NCBI RefSeq assembly: GCF_014898815.1
Contig: NW_026515441.1
Coordinates: forward strand, 1-64,000
DNA length: 64,000 bases
Source of the DNA: Panonychus citri
Taxonomy: Eukaryota; Arthropoda; Arachnida; Trombidiformes; Tetranychidae
Direction: 5' to 3'
This document shows positions 1 through 12,690 of the stretch, one piece after another. The position numbers were made by a program, and so were the translations under genes. The notes below the pieces were generated by a model. The model ran no database searches and was not told the origin of the DNA. It saw only the letters and a list, made by a program, of their open reading frames with translations. Each line of letters starts with the position of its first letter. Positions within the stretch are counted from its first letter, which is position 1.

Positions 1-353
1 GAATTTTCTTTTACTTTTAAATTCACCTTCAATTCAGTTTTAATCAATTTGTTCATTCCAATGACCTTCCAATTCATTTAAACATCATTTTTGTTAATTT
101 TTTACCTTTTAATTACGTTTTGTGTGTACAATCAATCATTCAATCATTCAAAACCACTATTAAAATTGATTCCATGTTTACATGAGAGGCCATTTGATTA
201 CTATTCAATAACTGGATTAACTTAATCTCTCGCTCATCATTATTAACAAGTGGTTGCAAACTCAGTCTGTGGCTGTATTAGTGTTTCCGTTGTGTCCGTT
301 TCCGTCCGATTTTTTTTAACTCAATTTTTTTCTTCGACTTTGATTCTCTTTAG
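1..353. other. 5' edge, AT-rich sequence upstream of the first recognisable exon
   Basis: There is no ATG-initiated coding stretch here. A frame is open from 250 but begins with GTG, and its first 35 residues are hydrophobic with no clear signal. The TAG at 351-353 is a good splice acceptor after a T-rich tract. I therefore treat this as intron or upstream sequence of the gene whose exons start at 354. The true first exon may lie outside the window. Confidence 0.5.
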
Positions 354-1400
354 TATCTTCCTTCGGAATTGTTCGAATTGCCGAATAATTTGTGCCAGTC
401 AACAATTTCGTGCTCGAGATTGTAAAAATCTTCATCTCTTTTTACACTGTCTTACCAAACCAACAATTGAAGCCTGTGAAAGTATCTTAGTTGCCTGTTA
501 TTCATTTTTCTACTCACAACTTTCAGGTAAGATCAAGATTCTCATCATCTAAATACATACATGTATGATAACTACTTGTTGCTCTCCTTTAGATCAATTC
601 AAATTAGCAGGATTGACGGTCTTCAACAATTCCTGGAGCCAAGTTTATGATTTCGGTGGAGATGAGGGTGTTGAGAGTTGGTCTCTCCTTGACCATGTAA
701 GTAACGACCACCTGTTAGATAGTCCAGAGAGAAATTGATAATAATAATAAGATAACATATTCTTTTATGAAGGATGTCCAACCTGAGGATGTATTTGAAT
801 GTTTACTCAACATCAAGGAACCAGAGATTTCACTGGACACCGTGTTAAGTGTCGTACCTCGAACTTTGGGAGTTCGAACAGATCCTTCGATTGAAACTGG
901 TTTGGTTATATTTTTCCCTGATGGTAATCGAGAGAAAAGAGCAAAAGCATTTATTCGTGAAATGGCAGAAAAATCGGTAAGTCGAAATCGTAAGATGATC
1001 GTAAGAAATAACGATCAACAAGTGGTTGATGTTGAAAAGAACGATGGATTTTAATTCTTAAAATAAATTCTTTGTTCATTTAAAGTGTTCGCTGGTTGCA
1101 ACCAAAGAATTTATGATGAAAGAAGTCGAAGCATCTCAAGTATTTCGAACTGATTCTTATAATTCAGTCGTTGGTCGTGGTCCAGTTATAGCGATCCAAC
1201 ATTTTGGACCTGATTGTATAAGGAAATCTCACCAGGCCGCTAAAACAATCGCTCTCGAAACGGGATCAACTGGACTTGTCTACGTTTCATCTAATCCTGA
1301 ATCAGCTTTTGAACAGATCAGCCTAATATTCAACTCGACTGATCTTCCACAGGAAAAGTTTACCACACCAACCAAAGCACCTGATGAACAATCAAGTTAA
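354..1400 (+). CDS. 3' part of a gene for a protein with a von Willebrand A-like fold (four exons visible)
   Basis: Exons are about 354-523 (5' limit uncertain), 594-696, 769-974 and 1086-1400. All junctions are GT..AG and the joined frame stays open. The product starts with a Cys-rich stretch (C-SNC-RIIC, then four more Cys). It continues through segments that follow the order of a vWA fold: a strand ending LTVFNNS, helices around DVFECLL and LDTVLSVV, a strand TGLVIFFPDG, a helix REKRAKAFIREM, a strand CSLVAT, then VFRTDSYNSV. In vWA domains the metal site DxSxS lies on the first strand. The matching place here reads LHLFLHCLTKP, so the site would be lost. A polyadenylation hexamer AATAAA is at 1434-1439. 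The gene is well supported by splicing; the vWA assignment is my fold-level inference and is tentative. No start Met is visible. Confidence 0.6.
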
Positions 1401-1864
1401 ATCAATTATCGTCTCTGTTTAATCATATGAATCAATAAATCGTCAACGTTATAACATCAAAAAGTTATTAAATCTCAAAATCTTATGACGATAAAAACTA
1501 AATTTGACTTTTTGTCCTTTTTACCATCAATCGATTATTTGTCAAACGAATTACGTTAATTTGGTTAGTCTTTGAGGAGAAACTGAGATTTAATTAAGAA
1601 AAATTGACTGTTCTGATTATGTCAAGGACTTTATATCGAAAATATAATGAAATAATTACTATTAACGATTTATAATTAATAGAAATTGGATAATTAAGCT
1701 CAATTAATGAACGGAAAGGAATCACTGAAAGTTAATCATTTGCGTGGTTGTGAAACTCATCGATTTAAAATCAATATCGTTTCCAATTAAAACCAACAAA
1801 GAATTGATATCAAGTCATATTAAGACCAATTTAAGATATTCACCGAAATGGTTCAGATGAGATT
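1401..1864. other. intergenic AT-rich spacer
   Basis: This holds the probable polyadenylation signal of the upstream gene (AATAAA, 1434-1439) and the presumed promoter and 5' UTR of the receptor gene at 1865. I see no coding stretch or repeat. Confidence 0.6.
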
Positions 1865-3313
1865 ATGAACATTGTATTATCAACAATTAAAAGTATTATT
1901 AATAAAATGTTACCAATAATCAAAATGATCTACGAAAATATTACGACGAAAAGATCACTTGTTAAAAAGTGTCAACCTCAAGATTTAATTGTCGCTTTTG
2001 AGAAACTTAAATCAATCGAAAGATCAAAGTTTATCATCAACAAATCGACGACTTCTAAATTTCAACGATTCATGTGCTACTTTATACTAATTATGAATAA
2101 TATTTTTCTCTCTCGGTGGTTGATTCTAAGCCTGACGAACAATAAAACTTTACAATTTATTCTCGGCGATAATTACACTAACCTGAGAGAACGAGCATTC
2201 ATCAATGTGATGATTTACATCGCGAGTTATCAAGGAATGATAATGAGTTTTTACGTCATTTGGCTCAACAATTTCGTCGACAAGCCTTTCATCAGCGTAC
2301 TAAAAGACTATGTCGAAGGAGTTAAAAGTTCGAGAAAAGTTTTCCACCTTTCAGACGATCATGATTATCTCTTTCGCAAATGGTACACCAATGGAATCAG
2401 AATTTATCTCATCTATTCATATGGATTCATGTTCTACGATTGTTTCCTTGATATCATGATAATCGTGACAGAGCAGAAGGATTTTGCAGCCATGTTCGTT
2501 CAGATAATGTTATTGTGTATGATTACTTTTAGTATGCACTTCTCTTCATTCAGTAATAATTGGTTCATGTTTCATTGGTTGATAACTGTGCTATTTACTT
2601 ATTGTCGGGTGGCTTCATTCACGACCGAGTTTACCAAGCGGTTGTTATGTTTACAAGATCAGAAAATATTCATTCTCGAACTGCAAAAGTTCAGCAATTG
2701 GTTGGATTCATTTAATCGGCAAATCAATCCACCGACTTTATTCAACTTCTCTTATACATCTTTTTTTACCGTTGTTATTGTTTATTATGGTTCGCAACAC
2801 AATTTCTCAAATGCTGGAGTAAATATGATGTTTCGAGGAGCGAGTATTATATGTATAACATTTTTCTCGACCTTTTGTTTTTTAGCTTCGTTCATCCCTC
2901 GAAAAGTTTGTATCATTTTCATCATAATGACTCAATCAATGAATTATCTTCGTTTCATTTTCATTCACAGGGGAAAAGAATCCATATCATGACCTACAAC
3001 CTGTGTAAATGTAAAACTAAAGACGTGCCATTCATGTTAAAGGTAAAAATCGTCATTAATTCTGATCTAAATTTCTATTTTTCTAATCAAAGACAATCTC
3101 AATTCAGAGACTTGAAATTCTGGATCGATTTTCATATCGAAACATTGGTTTATATTTAAACGAAGGTACCTTGATATGTAACCATTTCTCTATTATCGTG
3201 AGTATTATAATCGAGAGAAATGTTCAATTCTAAATTTTGATATTCTATTTTTCATTTCAGTTCTTAATGGAATGTGTTACTTTGTATCTACTAATGTATG
3301 CGAATTTAAATAG
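1865..3313 (+). CDS. gustatory receptor-like seven-transmembrane chemoreceptor, complete
   Basis: Four exons (1865-2905, 2971-3042, 3108-3165, 3261-3313) join in phases 0, 0 and 1 to give 407 residues, the usual length of arthropod gustatory receptors. The protein is multi-pass: hydrophobic spans lie around residues 70-90, 115-135, 175-200, 210-230, 235-255, 295-315 and 325-345, with short basic loops. The layout of one long exon followed by three short 3' exons with phase-0 introns matches the family, as does the ending RLEILDRFSYRNIGLYLNE, which lies where insect receptors carry their conserved C-terminal helix. Such proteins are ligand-gated cation channels in chemosensory neurons. No ligand can be inferred. 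The last exon reads CYFVSTNVCEFK and stops at TAG 3311. The start ATG at 1865 is the first in frame after a stop-rich leader. The Gr family call is strong on architecture, but sequence identity was not checked. Confidence 0.8.
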
Positions 3314-4336
3314 ATGAACAATTAAAAGATTGTGTGTGACCTTTGGCCGTTAACTGTTGACGATTGTTCATCAATAATCATCAATAATGATGGAAAACAC
3401 GATTATTATCAATTAACATTGATGATGAACATTGAAAGAACGAAGAATAAAAATTTCCATTTACGTTGTTTAAAAGATTAATTGATTAACATTAGTTAAT
3501 TCTAATTTGTTGAATGTATATTTACAGTAACGTTACATGTTTTAACAATTCAGATCAAAAGAAGAGGAAAACAAAAAGATCCGCTTTGAATTAATCGTTA
3601 TTCATTAGTTTTCTTGTCATTTATGGCAAAATCTTGGTTGTGGTGAGAAGGTTAGTTAATTAGACCGATTCTCCGTTTTTTTTGATTAATTGGGTTCATC
3701 ATCTCTCTTGGATTTTGTTGCTTCATAATTGAGATCATGTCAAGTGTCAAAAATACTGTTATTTGTTTTAAATTATATTTCTAGAACCATATCAAACATC
3801 TAGAGGTAATAATTGAGTCCATACAATTATTAAGTAGTTATTGTTTGATTATCCAATTACTTGATGGTTTAATTGTTCAGGGAGATTTCAATTCAATCCA
3901 TGACACTGATTAATCAATTATTCATCTTCTCGTATGAAATTAAGATTTTGCCTGTTGATCCTTCTATTGACTAGGAACACACACAAAATTAATCAAGTTT
4001 ATCAGATGATTGGAATCAAACTGAATATTGAAATCAGCTGAGAACTGAATCATCGCAGCTCAGGTGGCAAAGAAAAATGGTGAAGATGATGAAGATGGAT
4101 AATTAAAGGGCTTTCGGTCCATTTCTTGGTATTCAGATCAACAAATTCCATTTCAATCTATTGTATGAGATGATGAATCTTTTTTTATGGCAATTTTGGT
4201 TTCAATGTGTCTCGAAAAAAACAGCAAGACGGAAAAGGGAGAAGAGAAAAAGTAACAGAAATAAAATCGATCGAAAAGAATTGAAATTCAATCTCAATAA
4301 ATGATCAGCTCTTAGTCTGAAAACCAAGAATTAAAT
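3314..4336. other. convergent intergenic region
   Basis: This region lies between the receptor gene (+) and the membrane-protein gene (-), so it should hold both 3' UTRs. It is AT-rich with no coding stretch I can support. Confidence 0.6.
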
Positions 4337-7300
4337 TCAGACTTGAATGCCACGAATGGTAACAATTATGTTATCACCAGCAGCGGTTGGAGTTGATTGT
4401 TGCTTTTCAATGGGTTTCGTTGTATCAGGAGCAATAATTACATCACTAATTGTTCTTGAACCAGAAGTGGTTGATGAAGATTCAGTTGATTCTGTCAATG
4501 GACAATTGGCAAATGGTGTTGGAGGTTTAATCTTGGTTGCACTAATATCATAATAATGTGGAGTAATTGATTGTTCACTTTGATCATTTATATTTGGATT
4601 AAGAATTAAATTCTGTGTTCCATCATAGGGTAAATCAGGTAGAAAGCACAATGGTTCCTCATCCAATTCCAACTCTAGATCAGCAATATCTTGGGAGGTT
4701 GATGTATTACCCGAAGAGGGATGTTGATAACCAATTTTAGATCCATGTTGAGGTGTAACCTGGCAAGATGAGGATGTGCTTGACATTTCATGCGATGGAC
4801 TAGTCATTGTCTTATATGGAACCACAACCGCTGCTGCATAACTTAAATTGGGTAGAGATTGGGTTTGCATATATTGAATTTCTTGAATCTCTTTCTCATC
4901 ACAACCAACTGCTTTACCTTGATGACTACCTGTTTCTGGACAATTAGTTTCCTTATTGTTAAATGTTGACAATGAATTAGTTGTTGTTGTTGGTGATGAT
5001 AAACATTTTGACGATTGATCATTATTACTGGAACTTGGTTGATTAGATAAATCGCCAGAATCATCATCATTATCTACATCATCATCGTTAATGGTAACCA
5101 TATAGTTTTTTGTTATTGAATTTGACCTTCCGCTCCTACTAATTTCACCATTAGTGCCAACGGTATAAGAAGTTACTTTTGGGTTAACTTTACTATTATC
5201 GTTAACCTCAAGGTCAATGGTCTCATTTGTCCTATTATCGGCAATCATAGTTGTACGTTCGTAGGTCAGTTTGATATTTTCGTTCAAACTTTGATCAATT
5301 GGTTGACTGATTGACTGAGAATCATTTGATAATGATGAAGATGAATATAAATTATGTGAACCAGAACTTGATGATGTTGAGGATGTTAAATTACATGAAG
5401 TTGAATCAGTTGATGTTGATGATAAATCAACATTAGGAATAACAATTGATGAGGATATTGTTTTCATTACTTGGGGAACACAAATTAAATCAGTTGATTG
5501 TAAACAATCAGTAGGCGATCCTGTATCAAATAAATCTGTTCTTCCTGTTGATTTACAATCAATATTGGTTAACATTGTTTCATCAACTTTACCAAGATAA
5601 TTTTCATTAATAACACAATTAAAATTATCGTTTTCATTTGATTCATTTTGTTGCTCATAGATAATTGTATCTATTGATCTTGTCAATTCTTGTTGATGTG
5701 ATGAAAATTGCTTGTTAGATAAATTAATTGGTATACTTGAAAGTGATTTATATGATTGGTGATTTTGTTGATTGTTATGTTGATGATAAGATGTTAATTC
5801 ATCTTCTTTAGTATTAAAGGTCATAGTCTTTGATTCTGAGGTGACATCATCATGGTTTAGGTGATGATCATCTTGAACATGGACTTCAACAATACATGAA
5901 CTTTTGGAAGGAGTTGTAGCTCCAACTGGTCCACCAATGGTCAGTGTGATACCATCAGAGGAAAAAGCATTACAGAGCATTCGTCTCTCAGAAATTGGTG
6001 TTGATAATTTAGATGAATTGTCATAATTATCTGATCCACTGAGACCGTTTGAAACAGAATTAATTTGATTATTTCTACGATGACCACCATGATTACCACT
6101 GGAACCATTAACTCGATGGGAAGAGTTACTTTCAGAGTTATTTCCATGGCTACTGTTTCCATTATTTGACTCGTTGTTATTGGCGCCAATATTGTTTGGG
6201 TCATTGTTTTGTCCAGTTGCAAGGTTTTCCAATGATGATGGCTGTGAATAAGGTGGTGGTGGTCCCCAGGAAGCAAAAAGTGACTGTGGTGATCCCAAAA
6301 GTGGTGGACCATTGAAGAAAGGTGGAGGTGGAGGGTGTGCATATGCCATACTATGAAGATGGTGGAAAATGGCATCGTTTGAACGAGTTCGTCGGTTTAA
6401 TCGAGCTAATGATCTATTCCTAATTACGGAACGATAAGAAGGATGTATTGGTACAAGTAGCGGAGAAAAGTGTCCCACTGGTAGGAGTGGATGATGTGGA
6501 GGTGGTAAAGTTGGTGACAATGGTGGAGGTGGAGGTGAGTGTGGTGGAGGTAAAGGTCCATAACGATTAGGTGATCGATGGTTGTAACGATTTTCGGTGA
6601 CCATTGCACCGGTACAATCAGCAGAACCAATAGAATGACCATTACGATCTCTCGAAAGTAAACGCCGTGAAGTGTTTCGCTGTTGACGTCGAGGTCGACG
6701 ATTACGATTGAATAACCAACTGAAAAGAGTCCTCTGAGAACTGGTTTCCGGACTAGTGGTACTTTCATTGTTACGTCCGGTGTCAGAAAATAAACCTGAC
6801 CGATGACCAGTTATTGTTTCACCAAGTGGACCCACTTCACCTGGGGAACTTGAACATGGACCCGGTGCCGTTTGACTTTCATAACTGGGTGTACAATAGC
6901 TACGATAATCAATCAAATCCCAAGGAGGCGGTGGTGGTGGTGGCCATATCCAACCTCCTCCTCGTCCACTAGAACTACCGCCATTCATTACACCACCAGG
7001 ATAGAAAATATCATCCATAAACGCTGAACATCCTTGAGCTGCAAGTGTGTGTGGCGGTGGATAAGAGAGGATGGGAAAAGGCGGAGGTGAAAGTGGATCG
7101 TGATTGCGACGATTGTTAAATGCATGTTGATGGAAACGCCGACGTGATTCCAATTGTTCAAGGTATTTCTTTTTCTTCTCATGGCTCATTAATTGATAGA
7201 CTAGCATAGAAGTAAAAATTGAAATTAATATTCCAAAAACAGAGACACCAAAAAGTGCCCGAAGACAAGTATTCAGGGTTCCATGAACAGCATCACAATT

Positions 7301-9687
7301 TGGTATATTTTGAAAAGCATAATGACTTGAATGTCCAGTAACTGTAGGTGGTGGTCAAGGTAAAAGAAGAAGAAAAAGAAAAATTACAATCGAGTAAGTA
7401 TTGATTAAGAATTAAATGATTGACATTGGATAAAGAAATTTTCATGATTCCATGTGTAAACTCAGTTGGAAATTGAATTGATCCATGAAATAAACAAACT
7501 CATAAAAAAAACAATATTATCAAATGGGAACAATTTCTTTGACTATTATTTACACAATTGAAATTAATTGTGTGATGATTAACTAACCTTGAACCGAGGG
7601 ATCATTTGAACCTGTTATCCCTGAACCTGTCATGCAAATACAGGTAGATGAAGATGATGTATATTCACATCCTTGGAGGGTTTGTAATCGATTCAAATGG
7701 ATTACGGTTGTTGTAACCGTGGTAACAACACATATAAGAGCACTGATCAGGCAAAAGGCTCCTGAAATTTTGATCTAATAAGGAAGAAAGAAATAAATTG
7801 TTATATAATCATAATTGTCAAAATTATTCGGGTCACATAATTAGTTAATTGTTCAAGAAGATTCAAAGTTAACAGGTAAAGGTAGTTTGTTATTAAATTG
7901 TCTTAACCTTTTTCTCCTCTTCTCTTGTGTGTATATAATTGAATATATAAATTTAATAAAGTTGTTGTTGGTTAATGATGATTATGATTATCGTCATGTT
8001 GATTGTGCTATTGTATTTTTCTTAAAATCAAGATGATAATCATCATGAGAGATGATGTTGTTAAGTGAAAATACTGTTACTTTGTGTGAGATGTTAACCT
8101 TTACAATTTGAATGGAGAAGATTTTTTTTCCAACTGATTGTTATTTAATTATCATCACAACTACTGTTGTAACAATTAACTTTTCCTAACCTAGACTCTT
8201 GGATTTGATTAACAATCAAAATGATTAATACATATTTCAAGTCGTAACTTGTGGTCAGCTGATGATGATGATGATGTTAATCAAACAATTAGATAATCAT
8301 ACAAGCCGATTGTGATGAATGCAAAAAAAGGGGGTTAATTGTTTAATTACAAATGACAATCAGCTTAATTGTCAGATAGTATTAATATTTGCAAAAAAAA
8401 TGGTAGACAATTTGATAACAATTAGAAGGTGAAATGATTAGATTAAATATTTACCAGATTAAAGTATCTTAGATTACGTTTGGCTAAGATACAAACAATT
8501 ATCCCATTTATGATGAGCTGTTAATGATAATTAACATGATTAATTAGCAAGTGATGAAAAATGATCAGTTGATTAACCAAATCCACCAATGAATATGTTG
8601 GAGAAAAATAAGATTAAAAAAGAGTTAGATTATAATTGTAAACAAAGATTAATAGGGTTAGTGTTGTAATGATTAAATTTTACAATTAAACAATTGTTAT
8701 CTTCAAATTAATTACATTAACATCATTTATCTTGCAGTATATTAAACAGCGGATGATTAAATGTTAATCTAATAGCGATGATGATGGTGATAATTAAGAA
8801 TTGGGTAAGTAATTATTATTAGTATTACAACAAATACTAATATAATTAACATGACAATTAACAATCTACATTCAGATATTAACTCTCATATATTGTTAAT
8901 TTAATTGTCTCCACTAATCATAATCTAATTTTCTCAGGTATATTAACTGTTTGTTCACACAAACAAACATTTTCTGATTCCTGATTGTGTCCGGTAGTTA
9001 TGATACTTATATTGTTAACGACAGAATCAAAGTGTTAATTGTAATACATTTACGATTAACTAAATTGTTTTAGTTTATTGTTTCCCTAAAACAGTTGAAA
9101 ATTGTTTATATTTCTTGCTGCGGGAATATAATTGCAAAACAAAAATGAAAGTAATACAATCAGTACACAAAGTGAATCAACTAATTGTAAACAAATACAA
9201 AGACCCTAAGGGTAAAGTGTTAGCAACAAAAAAAAACAATGTCTGATTGTAAAATCTTAAAAGCTGAACGAGTAAGTTAATTAAGGTAATGTTGATGATT
9301 ATGATAATTGAGGAAAACCTAATTAGTCACAGTTATTGGTTATTAGATTTTCGTATTATTAATGGAAAATGATACAATTCACAATCAGTGAGAGAACACA
9401 AACAATTAGATTTAATTGTTTTCCTCCATCTCATATTTTGGAATATACAAAACGATGTGAGTTTTAAAGGTGAGGTAGAAAAAGATGAGGATGATAATTA
9501 CCGTAATTGCAGGTATATATGTAGGTATTGTTTCAAAATAATGAAGTGATGAAGTGTAGCTTGATAAGATGAGATAGATTACAATAAATGTGAGACCAAG
9601 AATGAGCAATGATCCACCACAAATTAAACACAATATCACATATTTATGGCTAAAGGCATCTTTCCAGGTAATCGGATTAACATTCAT
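4337..9687 (-). CDS. ENTREP/FAM189-like four-span membrane protein with very long low-complexity cytoplasmic tail
   Basis: The exons in gene order are 9687-9454, 7774-7588 and 7341-4337 (stop TGA at 4339-4337). They total 3426 nt for 1141 residues. Four hydrophobic spans are visible: about 14-40, 54-72, 81-104 and 166-187. The loop between spans 3 and 4 carries C-E-Y-T...C-I-C and then NCDAVH, the Cys pattern of ENTREP (FAM189) proteins. Span 4 is followed by a basic stretch (SHEKKKKYLEQLESRRRF). The tail has poly-Pro runs, a PPPPY motif at about 501-505 and LIDYRSY at about 283-289. Both motif types occur in ENTREP proteins, which recruit NEDD4-family ligases such as ITCH through PPxY, but here their order appears reversed. 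The rest of the tail is Ser/Asn/Thr-rich and ends RGIQV. The donor after exon 1 (gttttg) is weak. An acceptor (cctcag) 23 nt before the ATG could extend the N-terminus. The gene is certain; the family assignment is moderately confident. Confidence 0.7.
7775..9453. other. 1.68-kb intron 1 of the ENTREP-like gene
   Basis: This is a long intron for this genome. It is AT-rich with many ACAATT/AATTGT words and ATGATG runs, like the 14-36 kb region. I see no exon in it. First-intron enhancers would be plausible but are not shown. Confidence 0.6.
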
Positions 9688-11370
9688 CTTTACAATTGTC
9701 CACTTAATCTGAGGATGTCAATTAAAGATGATGAAAAATGTTTCATTCACAAAAAAATATATAATCCAGAGAAACAGTTAATTTGATGTCGATAGAGTGA
9801 AGTTGGTGAAATGCGAGCCAATGTGTTCAACAGGACAAGTTAATCAAATTGTAATGATTAAAATCCGTTTGATTAAAAGGTTCCGGTGGAAGTTTTATCA
9901 ACTCTCAAAGGATAATAATTGTTATTAACATGATGGTGATGATGATGATGGAAATACTGATGATAATGGTTAATCTTTCCAACCCAATTGTGATAAAATC
10001 GTTGATGTTATGATAAAATAGCAAATGATTCCTGAAGAGAAAAAGAAAAGAAAAAAATTGTTTTAATAAAATGATGATGATGATATAATGGAATTGATAA
10101 AATTGTCAAATTTGATTAGCCCATTTGATTAGCACAGAGGAAAAGATTAAATTGAAAAAGATAATCAATGAAAAGTAAATGAAATGATCATAAATGAGAG
10201 GAAAAAAAAATGTAAACAAAGTTGGTTGGCATACAGAAAATGATGAAGCCCTGTTGATGAACAATCATGAAAAAAGTAATCATGATGATAAATGATGATG
10301 AAAGTTACTCAATTCATTATCTCATCATCATGGTAGTGATGATAATGATAAGATTTTATCCTTTTAATTGGAGGCTTACGAAGTCTAATATAATCTGATG
10401 TCCATTCAAAAGCATAAGAATATGTTGAACATCATATGATTGGAAACATTTTTTCTTTTCCTCGAGATGATCAAACAATTCACTCTCTCATTGCCTCATT
10501 CGTACTGATCTCACATCATCATCAACATCATCATCATCCAAGAAAATATATTGTTGTTGATGGAGAGTGACAATGTTGAAGACACACAAACGCGCACAAG
10601 GAAAATGAAGTTGAATTTTTTACTTGGTTTCACCCAGTTTGTTGGTTGAATACTTGAACATGAAGAGACAACTGATTATGGTTGGTAAATCATCATCATC
10701 AACAATTCACTTTGATTAATAAACACACACACTAAAGTTTAACTTGTCACGCAGATCCATTATTCTTGTTGTTCAGTTGACAATTTCATTATTCCACCTC
10801 AATTCAGTTCTTGTTTCCTTCTATTATTTTTCTTATACTAATTCGTATTAGTATATATTCTTATGTACAACAAGATAAACAGTTGACTAGAATTGGGAAA
10901 AGCAAAAATCTCAATCTAAACAAGAGTAAAAATCACCAACAAATGAATTGAAATAAACACGCGGAAGTGACTGTTTATTTCACTTCTCTTCATCTTTCAC
11001 TGGCGGCACAATTTTTACCCATCAGCATCGCAAGATTCTGATGGTTGTTGATAAAACTGATTCCTAATCAAAAGTGATCGAAAAGGAGAAGAATAAGAAA
11101 AAAAAAATAATCCAAATGATACACTTACAGTTGAAGTAAAGAAGAACAAAAATAAAAATAATAATCCAAGTGAAGGTGAAGAACCAGAATCACAAAATAG
11201 TAAAAAATAGTAACCGAAAAGAGAGAATCAACTTATTGGACCTTTGGAGATGAAACAAAATTCAATGTTACCTTAACTCTGACCTGAGGTCAACTGAGGA
11301 AAGATTTTTGTACGTGTTTACCAAAAAAAGAAAAAGAAAATTCCAACGAAAACAAAGTGAAAGAAGAAGA
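9688..11370. promoter_or_regulatory. 5' flank of the ENTREP-like gene, presumed promoter/5' UTR region
   Basis: This lies directly upstream of the ATG of the minus-strand gene. It contains runs of ATGATG and CATCATCAT, purine-rich stretches toward 11.3 kb and no coding frame. The assignment rests on position only. No defined core promoter element stood out. Confidence 0.35.
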
Positions 11371-12690
11371 GAAGAAGAGAAAATAGACAGAGAAAAGAAA
11401 GAGAAAAATAAAAATACGGGTTAACTTATAGAAAGAAAAAAAAGAGAGAAGAACAAAAATAAAAGAGAATAGAAAAAAACGAAGAGCCCAGAAAATAGAC
11501 TTTACTTTTCTATTGGAGGGAAAATGGAGACAAACAAATTTACAACGTTTTCTCTTTTTCTGGGTTTGGTGAGAGAGAATTTGTAAAAGCCCTGGAATGT
11601 TAAGTCATGAGAAAAGGCCTAAGGTCTTTTATCGATAGACAACAAACGACCCAAAGAGAGAGAGAGAGTAAAGAAAAGAGATGATGATGATAAGGAAGAA
11701 AATAGGTAAGTTCTTTTACTTAATTCTATGTGTATTTTTCTTTCAGGTTCTTACCTGTTGTGTTTATGTTTTTTTCTTCTTCTTCTAAATTATAAGTTGA
11801 TTGTTAACTATTAACTTTCTTTCTCTTAATCGTTTATCAACAGATTCTCCGCATGGTTTTTGGCTTTAAAGATTAACCCGGTTAACCTTAGACTGACCAT
11901 CACCACCATCATCATTATTTTCCATTGATTATGACCATTGATATGGATCTTTTTTCGTTTTCTCTCTCTCTCTCTCTCGTCATGTAATCTATGTAGATGT
12001 TTGACCGGTGGACTTGTTCATCTTTTCATTGTACAGGTAAAGTAATTTATAAGATAATTTTTTTATCCTTGTCACATTTTGTTTTATTGGTTTTTTATTT
12101 CTACTCAAATGTCCGTTCCTTTTGATTTTTATTTCAACTTCAAGGTGAATTAAAGGGTGAAGGTTGTGGAGAGAAAATTTTTGGCCATCATGGAGAAATT
12201 AAGGCGAACATAATTTGTTCTATTCTATTCCATAATTTTTGTCTTCCATCATAATCTTCATCCATGTAATTTCTTTGTTTTCCTTTTTCTCTTCTGGTCT
12301 TCCAAGGAGAAGATCTAGATCTTTCTATATTCTATCTTCTGGTTTTCTTGACACTTTCTCTTTCTTTCGTTTCCTTTGTCTGTTTTCTCTCTCATTTGTA
12401 ATTAGATGATGTGCTTTTGTTCTAAGACTTGGATCATCTTTCATCTTCTACTACCACAGGACATTGAGAATACAAATTCTCGGTCACGGCCATTGGTCGA
12501 ATTATAACTGTGTGGACTCTTCAAACAATTGGAATAGCAACAAAATCTACTTGAGTTTATTTCTTCGTCTTGGAGCCAAAATAAAACTTAATAGAAAAGA
12601 AGGAGAACAAAACGAACAACTTTATAGAGGAAAACAAGGAAACATGAAGGATTTTAAATTGATGGATACCGTTGAGTGATCAATAAGAGA
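11371..12690. repeat. 1.32-kb tandem duplication, left copy
   Basis: The segment beginning at the purine-rich GAAAATAGACAGAGAAAAG repeats at an offset of 1320 bp (1317 bp at the far end). Copies differ only by a few substitutions and short indels in A-runs and the CT microsatellite near 11.96 kb, so the duplication is recent. The junctions fall in AAGAGAAGAGAA microhomology. The copy has plus-strand splice-like sites (for example ACCACAG before 12461 and GTAAAG after 12036) and a 71-codon frame from 12464 that begins with TTG. I do not believe it encodes a protein. Confidence 0.9.

Noticed and set aside
250..552. Open frame of 100 codons starting with GTG
   Set aside because: Eukaryotic start codon absent; a good acceptor at 353 and donor at 524 define the real exon inside it.
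12464..12679. 71-codon frame in the left copy of the tandem duplication
   Set aside because: It begins with TTG, and the otherwise near-identical right copy has a stop within it.
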